Shown: positions 9,291 to 20,045 of the stretch, one piece after another
Layout of the letters: each line of letters starts with the position of its first letter
Numbering within the stretch: position 1 is the stretch's first letter
From: Globisporangium splendens
Lineage: Eukaryota > Oomycota > Peronosporomycetes > Pythiales > Pythiaceae
Direction: 5' to 3'
DNA length: 31,884 bases
Assembly (NCBI GenBank): GCA_006386115.1
Contig: VFIW01000158.1
Span: forward strand, 45,772-77,655
The notes under the pieces: model-generated
Told to the model about the DNA's origin: nothing
Seen by the model: the letters and a program-made list of their open reading frames with translations, nothing else
Database searches by the model: none
Position numbers and translations under genes: made by a program

Positions 9291-9890
9291 ACACGACCAA
9301 CAACTTTGCCGAGTAGTGGGGTCTCATACATGGACTCCGAGAAGCCCAACGCAGTCACTTCGAACCGTTGTACGTGATTGGAGACAGTGCACTCATTATC
9401 TCCCAACAGCGAATGCATCGGTCCCCTCGACAGCACCGATTGGCACGTTTATACCTGACAAGTCGACGACTCGCGGATTGCATCGACATCCGAGGATGGT
9501 ACCATCACTACCGTGCCTTCAACAAGATGGCGGACTCAGCTGCCAACCTAGCCATGGACACCAGAACCTCAACGCAGGTCCACTTCCCAACTCAAAGAGC
9601 TGCTTTCAACAATCTCACCCAGGATCTTGACAACGACGTCATGCATTGGCTTATGCGAAGTTCGGAAGACCCAAGGTCATTGGACAACACAAGGCAGCCT
9701 CACATAGGACCAAGAGAGCATGCCATCCTGGTCAAAGATTATTTAGCATTCAGAAGTGATCTATTGCAATCCGCGCTGTAGACACATTTACACTCCTAGA
9801 TGAAATTCGTAATGAAGATTAGGTAGGAGAATGGATATTGTAGGTCACGACGATGAACCTAAATATACCTCATCTTATAAAGATAAAGTT
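9291..9890 (+). mobile_element. 5'-truncated LINE copy B, inverted relative to copy A
   Basis: The plus strand carries the last ~490 bp of ORF2 (RNase H C-terminal part, ending TAG near 9781) and the 3' UTR, ending with the tail ...aaatatacctcatcttataaagat at ~9890. The 5' break is at ~9291. It shares diagnostic residues with copy A (TSRRLADCIDIRG, PHIGPRE) that differ from the large copy (CIGIRG, PRIGPRE), so A and B come from the same sublineage or the same event. Confidence 0.88.
9368..9781 (+). pseudogene. RNase H C-terminal fragment of LINE ORF2, copy B
   Basis: 137 open codons corresponding to the end of the RNase H domain (VIGDSALIISQQR, HHYRAFNKMADSAANLA). The first catalytic Asp region (DGGSRG) is missing because of the 5' truncation, so the fragment cannot be active. 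The RAFNKMADSAAN stretch is the expected C-terminal catalytic Asp region of RNase H. Confidence 0.82.
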
Positions 9891-11475
9891 TCGCACTCTG
9901 TTTTCACTCTTAGCGTACAGTGTGGCGTTTTCCATAGGAAAGTGACCGCGATCCAAGGCGAAAGGTGAGCTCTGTCGTCCAACCTCAAAAGAAAATCAGA
10001 CAGGCACAGATTGAATGGAAAGAGATTAAAACCGATTTGAAGTGACCAGAGGTCACGATGCCGCGGAGTACCCCGCCTAGTAATAAACAGAATTATTAGC
10101 CGAAGAAGGGCGAGGTGAAGAAAGGTGCTTGCGGTCAGTGTCAACTAAAACGACTGCAATGGGCAATGGCTGTAGCAAGTAACGTCATCTAAGAAGCAAA
10201 TGAGCGTCCTTTCTAGTATTTGAGCTGGTGCAACTGCGCGGCGGTGTGCTCAGCAGCCGGCCATTTCCTTCAGGATCAAAGTGAGCAACTGAGTTGTGGC
10301 AGTAGCCCAGTTTTGCCTCTCGAGACACACGCCCCACACCCACACGCGCACGCGCTGGATATCCACAATAATGCTCTGATTTTCCATAGAACTGCGCCTG
10401 CTGCGAGTGAAAGGATGAGACGGAGAGACAATTCTGAAGCGAGAGAGCTCCAGCCGAGTGCGACACGCAAAGTTCAACGAGGAGCTCCGTTAGGTCACGA
10501 AAGTGCACCCATGCACACACACGCAACAAAGATACTTTGGTCGGTCGAACAGATGTCTCTGATGCCAGTGTCCATTGTCCTTCTTCTTCTAGTATACTAG
10601 CAGAAGTATACTCTGCTTCCATTGTGTTTGAGTGCATTCCATTGCTGCGGACTAAACATTCTCGTATACTTGTGTATACTGTTAAACACCACCAGGAACC
10701 TTTTTTTTCGCAGAGACTGACTGAACTGAACACATGGCGTTCAGAACGTCTCATTCATTTAGACGGCTGGACATCCGCCTAATGAAAAGCCACGACCCGT
10801 GACGTTCACTGTATGTTCGCAGTGAGGAAAGGAAGGTGAGGAGAGGGTATCAACCTTCATCAGGAACTTCACGAGTGCGTCCTCATCCCCGATCGTGGCA
10901 CAAAAGCTGATTAAATGTGCCTGCTTCTGCCGTCGCTGGTGATGAGCAGCTCAGATTTACAAACGCACAAAAAGATACATCGACTCAATTTGTAGATTTA
11001 GCAATTATTAATTGAAAGAACCATTTCAGTGCGTGCTCCACTGACTTGTCATTGCCCAGCTGCGTTTCTTCCCTCCTTGTTCTGAGCAGAAGTGCCTCTT
11101 ACCTGGCTTTACGGAACTCTCGGTTCTAATTCATTCCCTCTCTTAACAGGTTCCCGCCTACGACAGGTCGGATTCGTCAACAGAGTTCGTTCTCCTCATG
11201 TCACTAAACTGGTCCTGCCGTCGCGGTTCGGGTATGAGCCGGGAGAACCACTCTCAGCTCTGTATAAAGGGTTGCTAGCGCTCAAAGTCAGTATTAATAA
11301 GGGGTGACGTGGCGAAAGGGACTACGGCTGGAGCGAGGGAGGAGCCCGATTGTCGCAGCGCTCACTCAGCTCAGCAAACGAACTCGGCGCTGTCAGCACG
11401 TCAAGCAGCCCGCAAGCACAACCCGAACAGCGCAACAGCCCGCACGCGGCCCGCCATCCCGATTAGCGCGACCGC
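9891..11475. other. Intergenic region upstream of the 608-aa zinc-finger gene
   Basis: About 1.6 kb without a convincing gene. The open frames here (for example 10185-10754 minus) have no family resemblance and no coding-like composition. It contains a cluster of GTATAC palindromes at 10592-10679 and presumably the promoter of the gene starting at 11476; no clear oomycete initiator sequence was seen. Confidence 0.5.
10592..10679. promoter_or_regulatory. Cluster of four GTATAC palindromes
   Basis: The palindrome gtatac occurs at 10592-10597, 10606-10611, 10664-10669 and 10674-10679, in two pairs with starts 14 and 10 bases apart. This is denser than chance for a 6-mer. It lies ~800 bp upstream of the zinc-finger ORF. 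A regulatory role is speculation. Confidence 0.25.
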
Positions 11476-13302
11476 ATGGAGTCCCAGCACAGCGGGCGCC
11501 GCGCCAGCACGGCGGAGCACACGCGCCGCCACCTCTATGGAGACAGCGCCGCGCAGCAGCAGGCGGACGCGCAGGCGGCGCTGCTGCTGCGCCATCGGCT
11601 CTTCCCGCGCGCCATGGCCTGGACCGTCCAGCAGCACCAGAGCGCCAGCGACCCGCAAGACCAGCAGCAACTCAAGTACAACAACCACGATATCGGCCTG
11701 CATCGCCACCAGCAAGAAACGCCGAACGAGTGGCAGCACGCAAAGCCCCGGCCGTCGCTCGTGCGCACCACCAGCACCGCCAGCGTCAACAGCGTCAGCA
11801 GTGCCGACAGCAGTACGTTCCCCAACGCCAACAGCAGCCACTACAATCACAGCAATGGCGGTGCCTATGCGCCAAAGCACAAGAAGCACCACGAGGACGT
11901 GACCACGTCGTTCATGGACCAGCTCCACGCAGTCAACCTGAACGACCACCAGCAGTGTGCGTCCTCGCCTCCGATGTCCCAGGTGCCTGCAAAGACCGTC
12001 CACGAAGCCATGAACTTTGCGCGCTCGTTCCCGCTACTGCACGCGACAGAGAAGAACCATCAGCAACGACGGCAGCGCGAGCTTAACCAAGGAACCCAGA
12101 ATGCGTTCATTTCAGGCTCGCTGCCGACCCAGGATGCGCGCGAGAAGCTCTTCCGCACCATGGGCAAGTGGCTCGACGGGACTGGTAGCGGCAACAACAC
12201 GGCAAATAACAGTCGCAGCTCCATCGCGAGCAGCACGGGCTCCACCACAGGCGCCTCGGAAGACGGCTTCTTGCAGCACATCCCACGGAAACACACGAAC
12301 GACCTAGAAAGCCTCCCGCCTCCACCGATCCACGTCACCATCTCTATGACGTCCTCCCTCCCATCATCTTCTTTGGCTGAAAATGGTCATGTTCACGCGA
12401 CCTCACCCGTCCAGGCAAACGCGTACACCGCGACACTACCACCCAGAGTCCACGTGCAAGACCCCATCTTTGACGTCCCCAAGCCAGCATCGTACATGGG
12501 CATCCCGCATGCCGTGCTTTTCGGCACCACAAACAGCAATGCCTCCAGTCCAAGTAACTCGGTCTCAGGGCGGTCAGTGTCATCGGAATCGCGTCTTCGC
12601 TCGCCGCCTTCGAACCCTGCTTCGTCCACGTCACACAGCAAGAAACGACAACGAAACACTCCAGCACCATCGCTCGCCAAGGCGCTGCTCACTGGCTGCG
12701 GAGCCAAGCGCTGCTCCGTGGACGATTGTGGGAAGATCGCCGTGAGCAAGGGGCTGTGCAGAGGTCATGGCGGTGGGCGACGGTGTCAGTTCACAGGGTG
12801 CACGAAATGCGCGCAGAGCAGAAGTCCATACTGCTGGGCTCACGGTGGAGGCAAGCGCTGTGAGGCGCCAAATTGCCGACGCAGCCGCAAAACCAAGCAT
12901 TTCTGCGTCGATCATGTTGACATGGAACCCACGATGGCGACGCCACAGACGAAAAACGCTGCCGAATCGGATGAAAGTATGGAGGGACCTCCGTCCACAG
13001 TAGCTTCTGAGATGGATCTCGCGCTCACTTCAACTACGACTACTACAAGTACGACTTTCGTGAAGTTCTCTGCTTCAACGGACTTACAGCAAACCACCCC
13101 CAGCGAGCCAGTGTCTGCCGCTGCGAGACTCGCGCTGTCGCTCCCAAGCCTCAACGATGCCCTGAAGCGCTCGTTCCCAGCACCTGGCGCGGTTCCAACA
13201 TCTTCGTCCTCGTCCAGCATCTTTCGCGGTGTACAACAGCAAGAGCGTGTGTGCGAACAGGCGCAATCGTTTTCATTCGACCTCCCGAAGCCGTCTCAAT
13301 GA
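11476..13302 (+). CDS. Zinc-finger protein with three WRKY19-like C-x4-C...CRGHGGGRRC repeats, 608 aa
   Basis: This is probably a nuclear regulator of a family expanded in oomycetes and often annotated as WRKY19-like; the true WRKY domain is absent. The first ~400 residues are low-complexity (Gln, Ser, Thr, Asn, His rich), as in transcription activators. Residues ~411-485 hold three tandem Cys/His units: RCSVDDCGKIAVSKGLCRGH, RCQFTGCTKCAQSRSPYCWAH and RCEAPNCRRSRKTKHFCVDH, linked by GGG-[RK]-R. Each offers C..C..C..H ligands for zinc. A C-terminal motif LPSLNDALKRSF is shared with the paralog at 24258-25268 (LPSLDQAL). The start ATG at 11476 opens a single exon and stop is at 13300-13302. Other long frames over this gene are shadows caused by its CAG/CCA-rich codons. 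DNA binding is inferred, not shown. Confidence 0.88.
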   Translation: MESQHSGRRASTAEHTRRHLYGDSAAQQQADAQAALLLRHRLFPRAMAWTVQQHQSASDPQDQQQLKYNNHDIGLHRHQQETPNEWQHAKPRPSLVRTTSTASVNSVSSADSSTFPNANSSHYNHSNGGAYAPKHKKHHEDVTTSFMDQLHAVNLNDHQQCASSPPMSQVPAKTVHEAMNFARSFPLLHATEKNHQQRRQRELNQGTQNAFISGSLPTQDAREKLFRTMGKWLDGTGSGNNTANNSRSSIASSTGSTTGASEDGFLQHIPRKHTNDLESLPPPPIHVTISMTSSLPSSSLAENGHVHATSPVQANAYTATLPPRVHVQDPIFDVPKPASYMGIPHAVLFGTTNSNASSPSNSVSGRSVSSESRLRSPPSNPASSTSHSKKRQRNTPAPSLAKALLTGCGAKRCSVDDCGKIAVSKGLCRGHGGGRRCQFTGCTKCAQSRSPYCWAHGGGKRCEAPNCRRSRKTKHFCVDHVDMEPTMATPQTKNAAESDESMEGPPSTVASEMDLALTSTTTTTSTTFVKFSASTDLQQTTPSEPVSAAARLALSLPSLNDALKRSFPAPGAVPTSSSSSSIFRGVQQQERVCEQAQSFSFDLPKPSQ

Positions 13303-14559
13303 CGAAGAGGCTCAATCAAGGGGCACCACAACCAGGCACCAATTACGAAGAAAACAAGAGTCGCGCTCCACAACTGATCCTCACTAACACGTGCGGTACA
13401 TATATGTTCGTCTAAAGCGCGGCTGTGTTTACTGTTTTTACATTTCCTTTAGTCGATCGCGTTTTCCAGCATTAGTGTGACGGAAGGCAGCCCCCGAATC
13501 GACCAAAGCAGCGTGCTCCGGTGCCACTCTCCATTCACCCACAAGTCATGAGCGCGCCGCATTAATTTGGTCCCACGGCTTGGCCATTCTCCCCCGTACC
13601 TGCACGACACTTGGGACGAAGAGCGCTGTCCTGAGATCGCATGTCTCAACGAAAACCTGCCGGCTCCATCTCCTTTCGCAGGGCGTTGCACGCTCACGCA
13701 TCCGAGTGTCTCGCCCTCTAGTGTACGCTACGGCGCAGGGCAAACGCGCGCTCTTTCTTTTTCTTTTCAGTCCAGCGCGGACAGAGAGACATGTGCCCGC
13801 ACGGAAGCTGCCCATCTAGCTTGCTGCTGTCCATGCTGGTTTCGATGCGGCTTCGATCCGTGAAACAGAATTGCCGAAAGTGGCATTTGGACTTCGGACT
13901 CTTTCGGTGGTAAAGACGTTAAACTTGATTCAGAGCAAGATGCTCTTATTATTTTCCTGTGTCGTCACGAAAAAAAACGCAGCCCGTACCCCCCCTCACG
14001 CCCTCCAATGGGTCTTTTGCTGCATTCTGAAGGTATTGCCTTTTGGTCCGAATTCTCGACAAATTTCTTCAAGACAGCTTGTAGCTTCTTATTGTCACAG
14101 CAGCGCCAGGTCCCAGCTGAAGCCTCCCGACCAATCCAATCAATACTCCCACTCGGGTCTTCATCTCGAGTTCCCATAAGATTGCTGTTGCCCCGACTTA
14201 ATGGTCATGGACACTGACCGCTAGGCATGTGTGCATCCCACGCGAGTTCAAAGTCTCCAGCGTATTATGGAGCAACCTTTGAAATTGGTCCAATCGATCA
14301 AACAGAGCACAGCTAACCAAGCAGCGAGCGACTAGTGAATGTGAGTGCTTGCCTGATACTGAAGTATCAAGGAGATGCAAGTACAGTAGTTAATTAGAAG
14401 TCCGGTGTGTCGACTGGTTTCTGCCAGTTGTCACATACAAACTTCAAATAAAGAGCCAACATTGATTTTTGGCGCGTTAGGAGGGAGTGCAAAGAATTGG
14501 AGCCTGGTCCAAACAATGGTGGCGAGTGAGTCAGAGGCATAGGTCGCAAAATATCTTGA
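13303..14559. other. Intergenic region between the zinc-finger gene and the large LINE
   Basis: About 1.25 kb. Nothing convincing was found: short open frames on both strands (such as 13567-13863 plus) lack recognisable motifs. The first part is presumably the 3' UTR of the zinc-finger gene. The last part is the target-site flank of the LINE 3' end; no target duplication could be matched to the other side. Confidence 0.45.
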
Positions 14560-14574
14560 TCTTTATAAGGTGAG

Positions 14575-14638
14575 GTATATTAAGGTTCATCTTCGTGACC
14601 TACAATAATATTTAGGTTCATCGTCTTGACCTACAATA
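14575..14638 (-). repeat. Tandem duplication of the LINE 3' tail unit (~32 bp x 2)
   Basis: On the plus strand the unit [g/a]tatt[a/t]aggttcatc..cgtgacctacaat occurs at about 14575-14606 and again at 14606-14638, with a few differences. Copies A and B have only one unit. Short tandem 3' repeats are typical of some LINE families and may form by slippage during target-primed reverse transcription. Confidence 0.75.
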
Positions 14639-14692
14639 TCCATTCTCCTACCTAATCTTCATTACGAATTTCATCTAGGAGTGTAAATGTGT

Positions 14693-17600
14693 CTACAGCG
14701 CAGATTGCAATAGATCACTTCTGAATGCTAAATAATCTTTGACCAGGATGGCATGCTCTCTTGGTCCTATGCGAGGCTGCCTTGTGTTGTCCAATGACCT
14801 TGGGTCTTCCGAACTTCGCATAAGCCAATGCATGACGTCGTTGTCAAGATCCTGGGTGAGATTGTTGAAAGCAGCTCTTTGAGTTGGGAAGTGAACCTGT
14901 GTTGAGGTTCTGGTGTCCATGGCTAGGTTGGCGGCTGAGTCCGCCATCTTGTTGAAGGCACGGTAGTGATGGTACCATCCTCGGATGCCGATGCAATCCG
15001 CGAGTCGTCGACTTGTCTGGTATAAACGTGCCAATCGGTGCTGTCGAGGGGACCGATGCATTCTCTGTTGGGAGATAATGAGTGCACTGTCTCCAATCAC
15101 GTACAACGGTTCGAAGTGACTGCGTTGGGGTTCTCGGAGTCCATGTATGAGACCCCAGTACTCGGCAAAGTTGTTGGTCGTGTCCTTCCTGCTATACGCC
15201 ATGCTCGCGGCCCAAATTAACCTGGCTGTGTGCGAGTCCTTATGGACACGCACGATAATGGATCCAGTCCCTCCTGGTCCTGGATTGCCGCGTGATCCAC
15301 CATCGAAAAACAACAGATAAACGCCGCGAGTATCACTTGGAGTCAAGGGGATGGCGTCGGTTTGGCTGAGAAAGCAGTCGACACATGCCTTGAGAACTGC
15401 CGCAACCGTGTGACCGTCCGAGTCTCCAGCTTGCGCTTCAGCGAGTCGTGTGAGGTTTCGCATTCCTGCCTCTAATCTGGTCATCATGATCGTCATCTCA
15501 GCAGTCGATTCGATTGGATCCGAATCCATGCGTCGCAGATGCGCACACCAAATGGCTTGTATGAGCGACGCGCTCATATATCGCCACAGCATGTGTGCGA
15601 CGGAATAGAGGTGATCTTGGAGATGTTGATTGGAGCACTTGTGTCCGATAATGTGTCTCTTGATCGTGGTCCATGCACGCCTTGGAGTATCTGGTAGATC
15701 CAGACTGAAGATCCAGATTGCGGGGTCGTGACCAGGAGTGATTCTGATCTTCGCCCATAGCGCATAAAAGTAGTTCCACACGAGTTTGGCTTTCGGACAC
15801 TCCCAGAGTAGATGTTGAACAGAAGATTGGACAACTTGGGAGCATTCGGGATTCGAGCAGGACAGATCAGCTTTCTCATAGTTCCACATGGAGAGTCGGT
15901 TGGCTTTCAGCCGGAGAAGAGTCTGAGCCGTATAAGCAGTAATCCCTGGGATGTTGTGTAATTCGCTCCATTGGATTAATTTCAGTCCTGGCCACAGAGA
16001 TCCTGCTGTATGGACAGCTTTGTTGACTGCTGCATCTCGAGTATCTTTGCCAATTTGTGTCCTCGTTGCTGCAACTTGTTGCCGATAGGAAGATCTGGTC
16101 GTATTGTATCGTCCGTTGCCACCCCATAGTTGCACGATTCTTGTGAAGCGTGGATGTGCATGGAACGACACCTTCTGCCCGTTCAAGTCTCTTGTTGCCA
16201 TGATGTCACAGTCCGTTGCGGAGTGAACTGTATGCGTAGCTTTGGCTAGGGTCGTGTCGACGTGGGTCAGAGTTGCTTCGCTGGTGTGCAGATGCCATTC
16301 GTGGTTGTAATGACGTTGTCCGTTGTACAGCCGAAGCACATTTGTTTGCTGTGGTCGATACAGAAGCTGTGGGAAGTTGGATACCAACGTAGCACGTAAC
16401 CGCTCGAGCGCTCGAATAGACGGCCGGGAGAATCCGGAGATTCCACATGTTGGGATGAAGTTAAGCACTCCTGGTCTTATCCACTCCCATCGAAGTATGT
16501 CGCCCAGCTGTGCTGTTCCAACTGATAATGATGTGTGAGCAAGCTTGTAAGGGAAGCCGTTGGAATCAAGAAGCCACCCATCTGCAGTCGAGGTCATGTA
16601 TGGCAGCCATTCTGCACAGAATGTCCCACATAGCTTTCGTCCTTCAGCGATGATACCTGGAAGCCTGTCAGATATTTTAGAGCTGAGGTCGATCTGGAAC
16701 ACATCGCCGTCCCATTGAGTCTGCACAATTGTCGACTTGAAGTGCTCGTAACACCAACGTACATTATCACGTTCTCTGGGCTCATAGGGTCGAGAATGGA
16801 GCGACGCACATAATGCTGCGCCAGTTATCCACATGTTATCACGAAGCTGGGGTGGCCGCCTTGGAATTGCATCGAGCGGCGTGATGTACGTCGAAGAAGC
16901 CCTTGTGTTGTGCAGCAAGATTTCCCCGATGACCTGATCGATGTGAGAGGTAGTGATTGCCCATTTGGAGACTGCTGTGGCACTCATCGTCATCAGCTCA
17001 GTTCTGATGTTGGGTATTGACAAGCCTCCATTCATTTTTTTGAGTTCAGCTTGTTCTTCCTTCATCCACGGTTTCGCAGGCTTACCACTCCTTGAGCCCC
17101 AGACAAATTGTTTCACTAGGTCGTGTAGCTGATTGACAATAGCCGTAGAGGGCCAGGAGTGCCTGGCCACGTAAAGCACTTTTGGTATGATGACGGCACT
17201 GGCAATTGCTGCGCGTTGGGCGACAGAGTGAGTTTTGAGACGCGCAAGTCGAAGTCTAACACGTAAGGCTTGGATGCACTTGGACCAGTTACTTGCATTC
17301 GAAGGCGTTTGTCCGACTTGGATGCCGAGGTAGCGGCAATGCTCCTCACGTTGTAGCACATGAATGTCACTGACTGACTCTTCGGTGGAGTTGTATTCCT
17401 TGTTCAGCGGTAATACTGCAGATTTGTGCCGATTGACTCGAAGCCCAGAAGCTGCTCCATATTTGTCCAGGATTGCAAAAACGGCACTAATATCCTTGGG
17501 ATCGCTAAGATAAATGGTCGTGTCGTCTGCGTATCCTCCAAGTCTGACTTCAGTTGCGCATCCTGCTGCCTGGAGTTCAACGCCGCGTATTTCGTCACTC

Positions 17601-18202
17601 TCTTCGATTTTCCGATAAAGAACCTCTAACGCCAAGATGAAGAGAAGAGGGGCCAGCGGACACCCTTGACGAATTCCAGCTGTTACGTTGTACTTTCTCG
17701 ACAGGAAACCGTTGACAATGAACTTGTAAGTGGTTTGAGAGTGTAACACCTTCACTAAGCGTACGAACTTCAGTGGAAATCCAAGATGCTGGAGCGCTTG
17801 TGCCAGAAAGCTGCGATCGAGTGAATCATAGGCTTTAGCAAAATCAAGGAGCAACGCGATCGCTCTGGACATGGCGGGGTCGCTTGTGGCCCGCTGTTGT
17901 GCAGCCAATAACACATCAATCGTAGTCGGGATTGCTCGCCCTGGAACGAAACCAGCTTGCATGTGATGGATAAGCCAAGGGAGCACAGTTCGTGATCTGG
18001 TTGCAAATATTCGTGTGAATATTTTGTAATCAGAGTTGAGGAGTGCGATTGGCCTGTAGTCCAGCGGCGATGCAGCAGAGACGGACTTTTTTATGCAGTG
18101 AATATGGGCTTCACTGAACGAACTCGGTAGAACGCATTCGGGTATCCACAAGTTGAAAAGTCGCTCGAATAGGCCGGTAATCTCGTCACAGTGGTCTCTG
18201 TA
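14693..18202 (-). CDS. LINE ORF2, 3' part: reverse transcriptase, zinc finger, RNase H
   Basis: An open frame of 1,152 codons from the first Met-capable codon at 18151, and open back to the TAG at 18203-18205. The RT shows ALLLDFAKAYDS (first catalytic Asp ~103), AGIRQGCPLAPLLF and GGYADD (207-210). A zinc finger CSNPECSQVVQSSVQHLLWEC lies around 762-785, of the zf-RVT type. RNase H starts YLLFFDGGSRGNPGPGG (Asp ~950), with further conserved TTNNFAEYWGLIHGL, VIGDSALI and NKMADSAAN. The stop is TAG/near 14693. It is in the same frame as the endonuclease part (18203-19792) and separated from it by one nonsense codon, so a full ORF2 would need readthrough. All catalytic motifs visible here are intact. 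Confidence 0.93.
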   Translation of the reverse strand, partial: YRDHCDEITGLFERLFNLWIPECVLPSSFSEAHIHCIKKSVSAASPLDYRPIALLNSDYKIFTRIFATRSRTVLPWLIHHMQAGFVPGRAIPTTIDVLLAAQQRATSDPAMSRAIALLLDFAKAYDSLDRSFLAQALQHLGFPLKFVRLVKVLHSQTTYKFIVNGFLSRKYNVTAGIRQGCPLAPLLFILALEVLYRKIEESDEIRGVELQAAGCATEVRLGGYADDTTIYLSDPKDISAVFAILDKYGAASGLRVNRHKSAVLPLNKEYNSTEESVSDIHVLQREEHCRYLGIQVGQTPSNASNWSKCIQALRVRLRLARLKTHSVAQRAAIASAVIIPKVLYVARHSWPSTAIVNQLHDLVKQFVWGSRSGKPAKPWMKEEQAELKKMNGGLSIPNIRTELMTMSATAVSKWAITTSHIDQVIGEILLHNTRASSTYITPLDAIPRRPPQLRDNMWITGAALCASLHSRPYEPRERDNVRWCYEHFKSTIVQTQWDGDVFQIDLSSKISDRLPGIIAEGRKLCGTFCAEWLPYMTSTADGWLLDSNGFPYKLAHTSLSVGTAQLGDILRWEWIRPGVLNFIPTCGISGFSRPSIRALERLRATLVSNFPQLLYRPQQTNVLRLYNGQRHYNHEWHLHTSEATLTHVDTTLAKATHTVHSATDCDIMATRDLNGQKVSFHAHPRFTRIVQLWGGNGRYNTTRSSYRQQVAATRTQIGKDTRDAAVNKAVHTAGSLWPGLKLIQWSELHNIPGITAYTAQTLLRLKANRLSMWNYEKADLSCSNPECSQVVQSSVQHLLWECPKAKLVWNYFYALWAKIRITPGHDPAIWIFSLDLPDTPRRAWTTIKRHIIGHKCSNQHLQDHLYSVAHMLWRYMSASLIQAIWCAHLRRMDSDPIESTAEMTIMMTRLEAGMRNLTRLAEAQAGDSDGHTVAAVLKACVDCFLSQTDAIPLTPSDTRGVYLLFFDGGSRGNPGPGGTGSIIVRVHKDSHTARLIWAASMAYSRKDTTNNFAEYWGLIHGLREPQRSHFEPLYVIGDSALIISQQRMHRSPRQHRLARLYQTSRRLADCIGIRGWYHHYRAFNKMADSAANLAMDTRTSTQVHFPTQRAAFNNLTQDLDNDVMHWLMRSSEDPRSLDNTRQPRIGPREHAILVKDYLAFRSDLLQSAL

Positions 18203-20037
18203 CTAGTTGTTGCCGAGTTCGTCAGGACCGTGAGCTTTGCCTCTCTTGCATTTCTTCACAGCCTGTTTAATTTCACTCGAATTGATCGGTTCGAGCAGGA
18301 AGCCTAATCTGTCCGACGGAGGAATAGCTGTTCCTGGATCAAGGATTTGATCGATGTCAGTTTGCAGAGTGGGCGCCTGTTGCATGATTGTTTTCCATCC
18401 TTCTCCCATGTCGTCAGCAAGTTCTCGTGAACACATGGGTCCGTAAGTCGCTGTGCCACCGAGTGTGAAGATAGTGTTGTCAAGGAACTTGGTCGAGATA
18501 CGCTTGTAGAAGGATTTGCTCGTTTTTCGTTCATGATGCATGTGCTCCCGAAAAATGCGGTCCCGTTTTGAAGCCTGCCACTTCGATTTGCATTCTGCAA
18601 TGGCACGACGGATACTCGTGGCGGTGGTAAGAAACTCTTGCGACAACTCCACGTTTTGATCACCCACCGCTCCACCAGAGTGATCGAGCATCTGCTCTTC
18701 CGATTCTGAGAGGCGTCGTTGCAACCTCTGGATTTTCTTCTTGTATCCTTGATTCAATCTGGCGAAGTACGATTTTTTAGCTTCAAGGTACCCGATCCTG
18801 AGCGCGATCTTGGCTTCATCCCACCAATTTGCTGTGGCCAGAGCATAATCACGAGGCGAAGAGTAACGTCCACGTAATTCATCAAGTTGATCATGAGCTT
18901 TTTCGAAGAAATCTTTTCCAATAATCGCCGCATGCGCCGCTGCATTCTTCGGAAGTGGATAGACAAATCGAGGTTTCTTGCTTTGGATCACCTTGTCAGG
19001 AGCAGCTACCCGGATCGTGACTCCATTGTGATCGGAGAACGGACCAGCTACGCTTTGGTAGACGCTGCGAACCCAGTCGAGATGGTCATTGCTGCAGTAC
19101 CATCGGTCGAGCCTACTGCTGGCACTGCCACCTGAAGGCAGTGTATAGTAGTAGGTGTGATGCTGCCGATGGAATGCTTTGACGTCTCGTGTGTCCGTGG
19201 CGCGAAGAGCATCATCCTCGAGGGTATCAACAAGATTCAATTTCTGGAGCAGTTTCTTCAATTCCTTGGAATCGTGCACTTTGTTGTGGTTGTTGTGAGA
19301 CCTGTCTGCCATCTGGTTGAGAGTGCAATTAAAGTCTCCACCGCACAGAATGGGTCCATCATGTGACGAGAGGAGACCTGATAGTGCTCTGTAGAAAGCT
19401 TCCCTTGCAAATACGGTAGAAGGAGCGTAGATGTTGAGAAGTAACACCGTTTCACCACGCAACGTCACCGTAGCTGCCATCCAGTGCGCATTCCACTGAT
19501 CCTGCTTATATGGAGCCAGTGTAGGTATGCACGAATAGGGATTCAACAAGATCGCCACTCCTCCTTTGCGCTCGGTGGAAGCTGACCAGAGAGAGAGTCT
19601 GGGATCCGACTCTTCTGATGGTTCCTGAAAACCCCAACTTCGACGAAATCTGGATTGCATTGATGCCACTTCGGTCTCCAGGACGTGCGTTTCTTGGAGA
19701 AAGACAATGTCCAATGATCCCGAGTCATCAGTCTGTCGAAAATGTGAAAACCACGCGTTCAGATTGGCGTCGGATTTGGAGAACCCCATCACATTCTGTG
19801 TGTGGAATCCAACAGTTAGCTCGTGGCGAGCACTGACTGTCGCACTGCGCCTTCTGGGTCGGTGGTTGTCACGACGAGCTTGGGTTGTGGGTTGATATGG
19901 TCACAACGGTAGTCCATCGCCGGAATACGTTGATATGCCTTGTATTCCACGCTGTACTTCCGCCGGAGAGACAGTTGAGCCATCTCCCCCTGCTCGCACT
20001 GAACTGCCACCAAGTACAGTGCGAGTTGAGGCACCAT
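18203..20037 (-). pseudogene. LINE ORF2, 5' part: AP endonuclease (EEP) domain
   Basis: The domain nicks target DNA for target-primed reverse transcription. The frame 18203-19900 carries TVGFHTQNVMGFSK (start of fold), VFLQETHV (catalytic Glu), CGGDFNCTLN (Asp/Asn) and FSDHNGVTI (terminal Asp-His), then a helical linker. It ends HGPDELGNN then TAG at 18203-18205, followed in the same frame by YRDHCDEI and the RT: a nonsense codon, probably from TGG. Upstream, the frame has no ATG. The overlapping frame from ATG 20035-20037 (MVPQLALYLVAVQ) looks like the true start, shifted by one base near 19825. That ATG lies 9 bp after the ORF1 stop, which suggests the two ORFs are translated by reinitiation. 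Confidence 0.85.
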
Positions 20038-20045
20038 GGGTGCCT

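Noticed and set aside
10185..10754. 189-codon minus-strand ORF in the intergenic region
   Set aside because: No recognisable motif and no paralog in the window; looks like chance openness.
11304..12086. 260-codon plus-strand ORF (Gln/Arg/Ala rich)
   Set aside because: Shadow of the 608-aa zinc-finger gene created by its CAG/CCA-rich low-complexity codons.
13567..13863. 98-codon plus-strand ORF after the zinc-finger gene (Cys-rich end)
   Set aside because: No signal peptide, domain or homolog seen; likely 3' UTR/intergenic noise and not a secreted effector.
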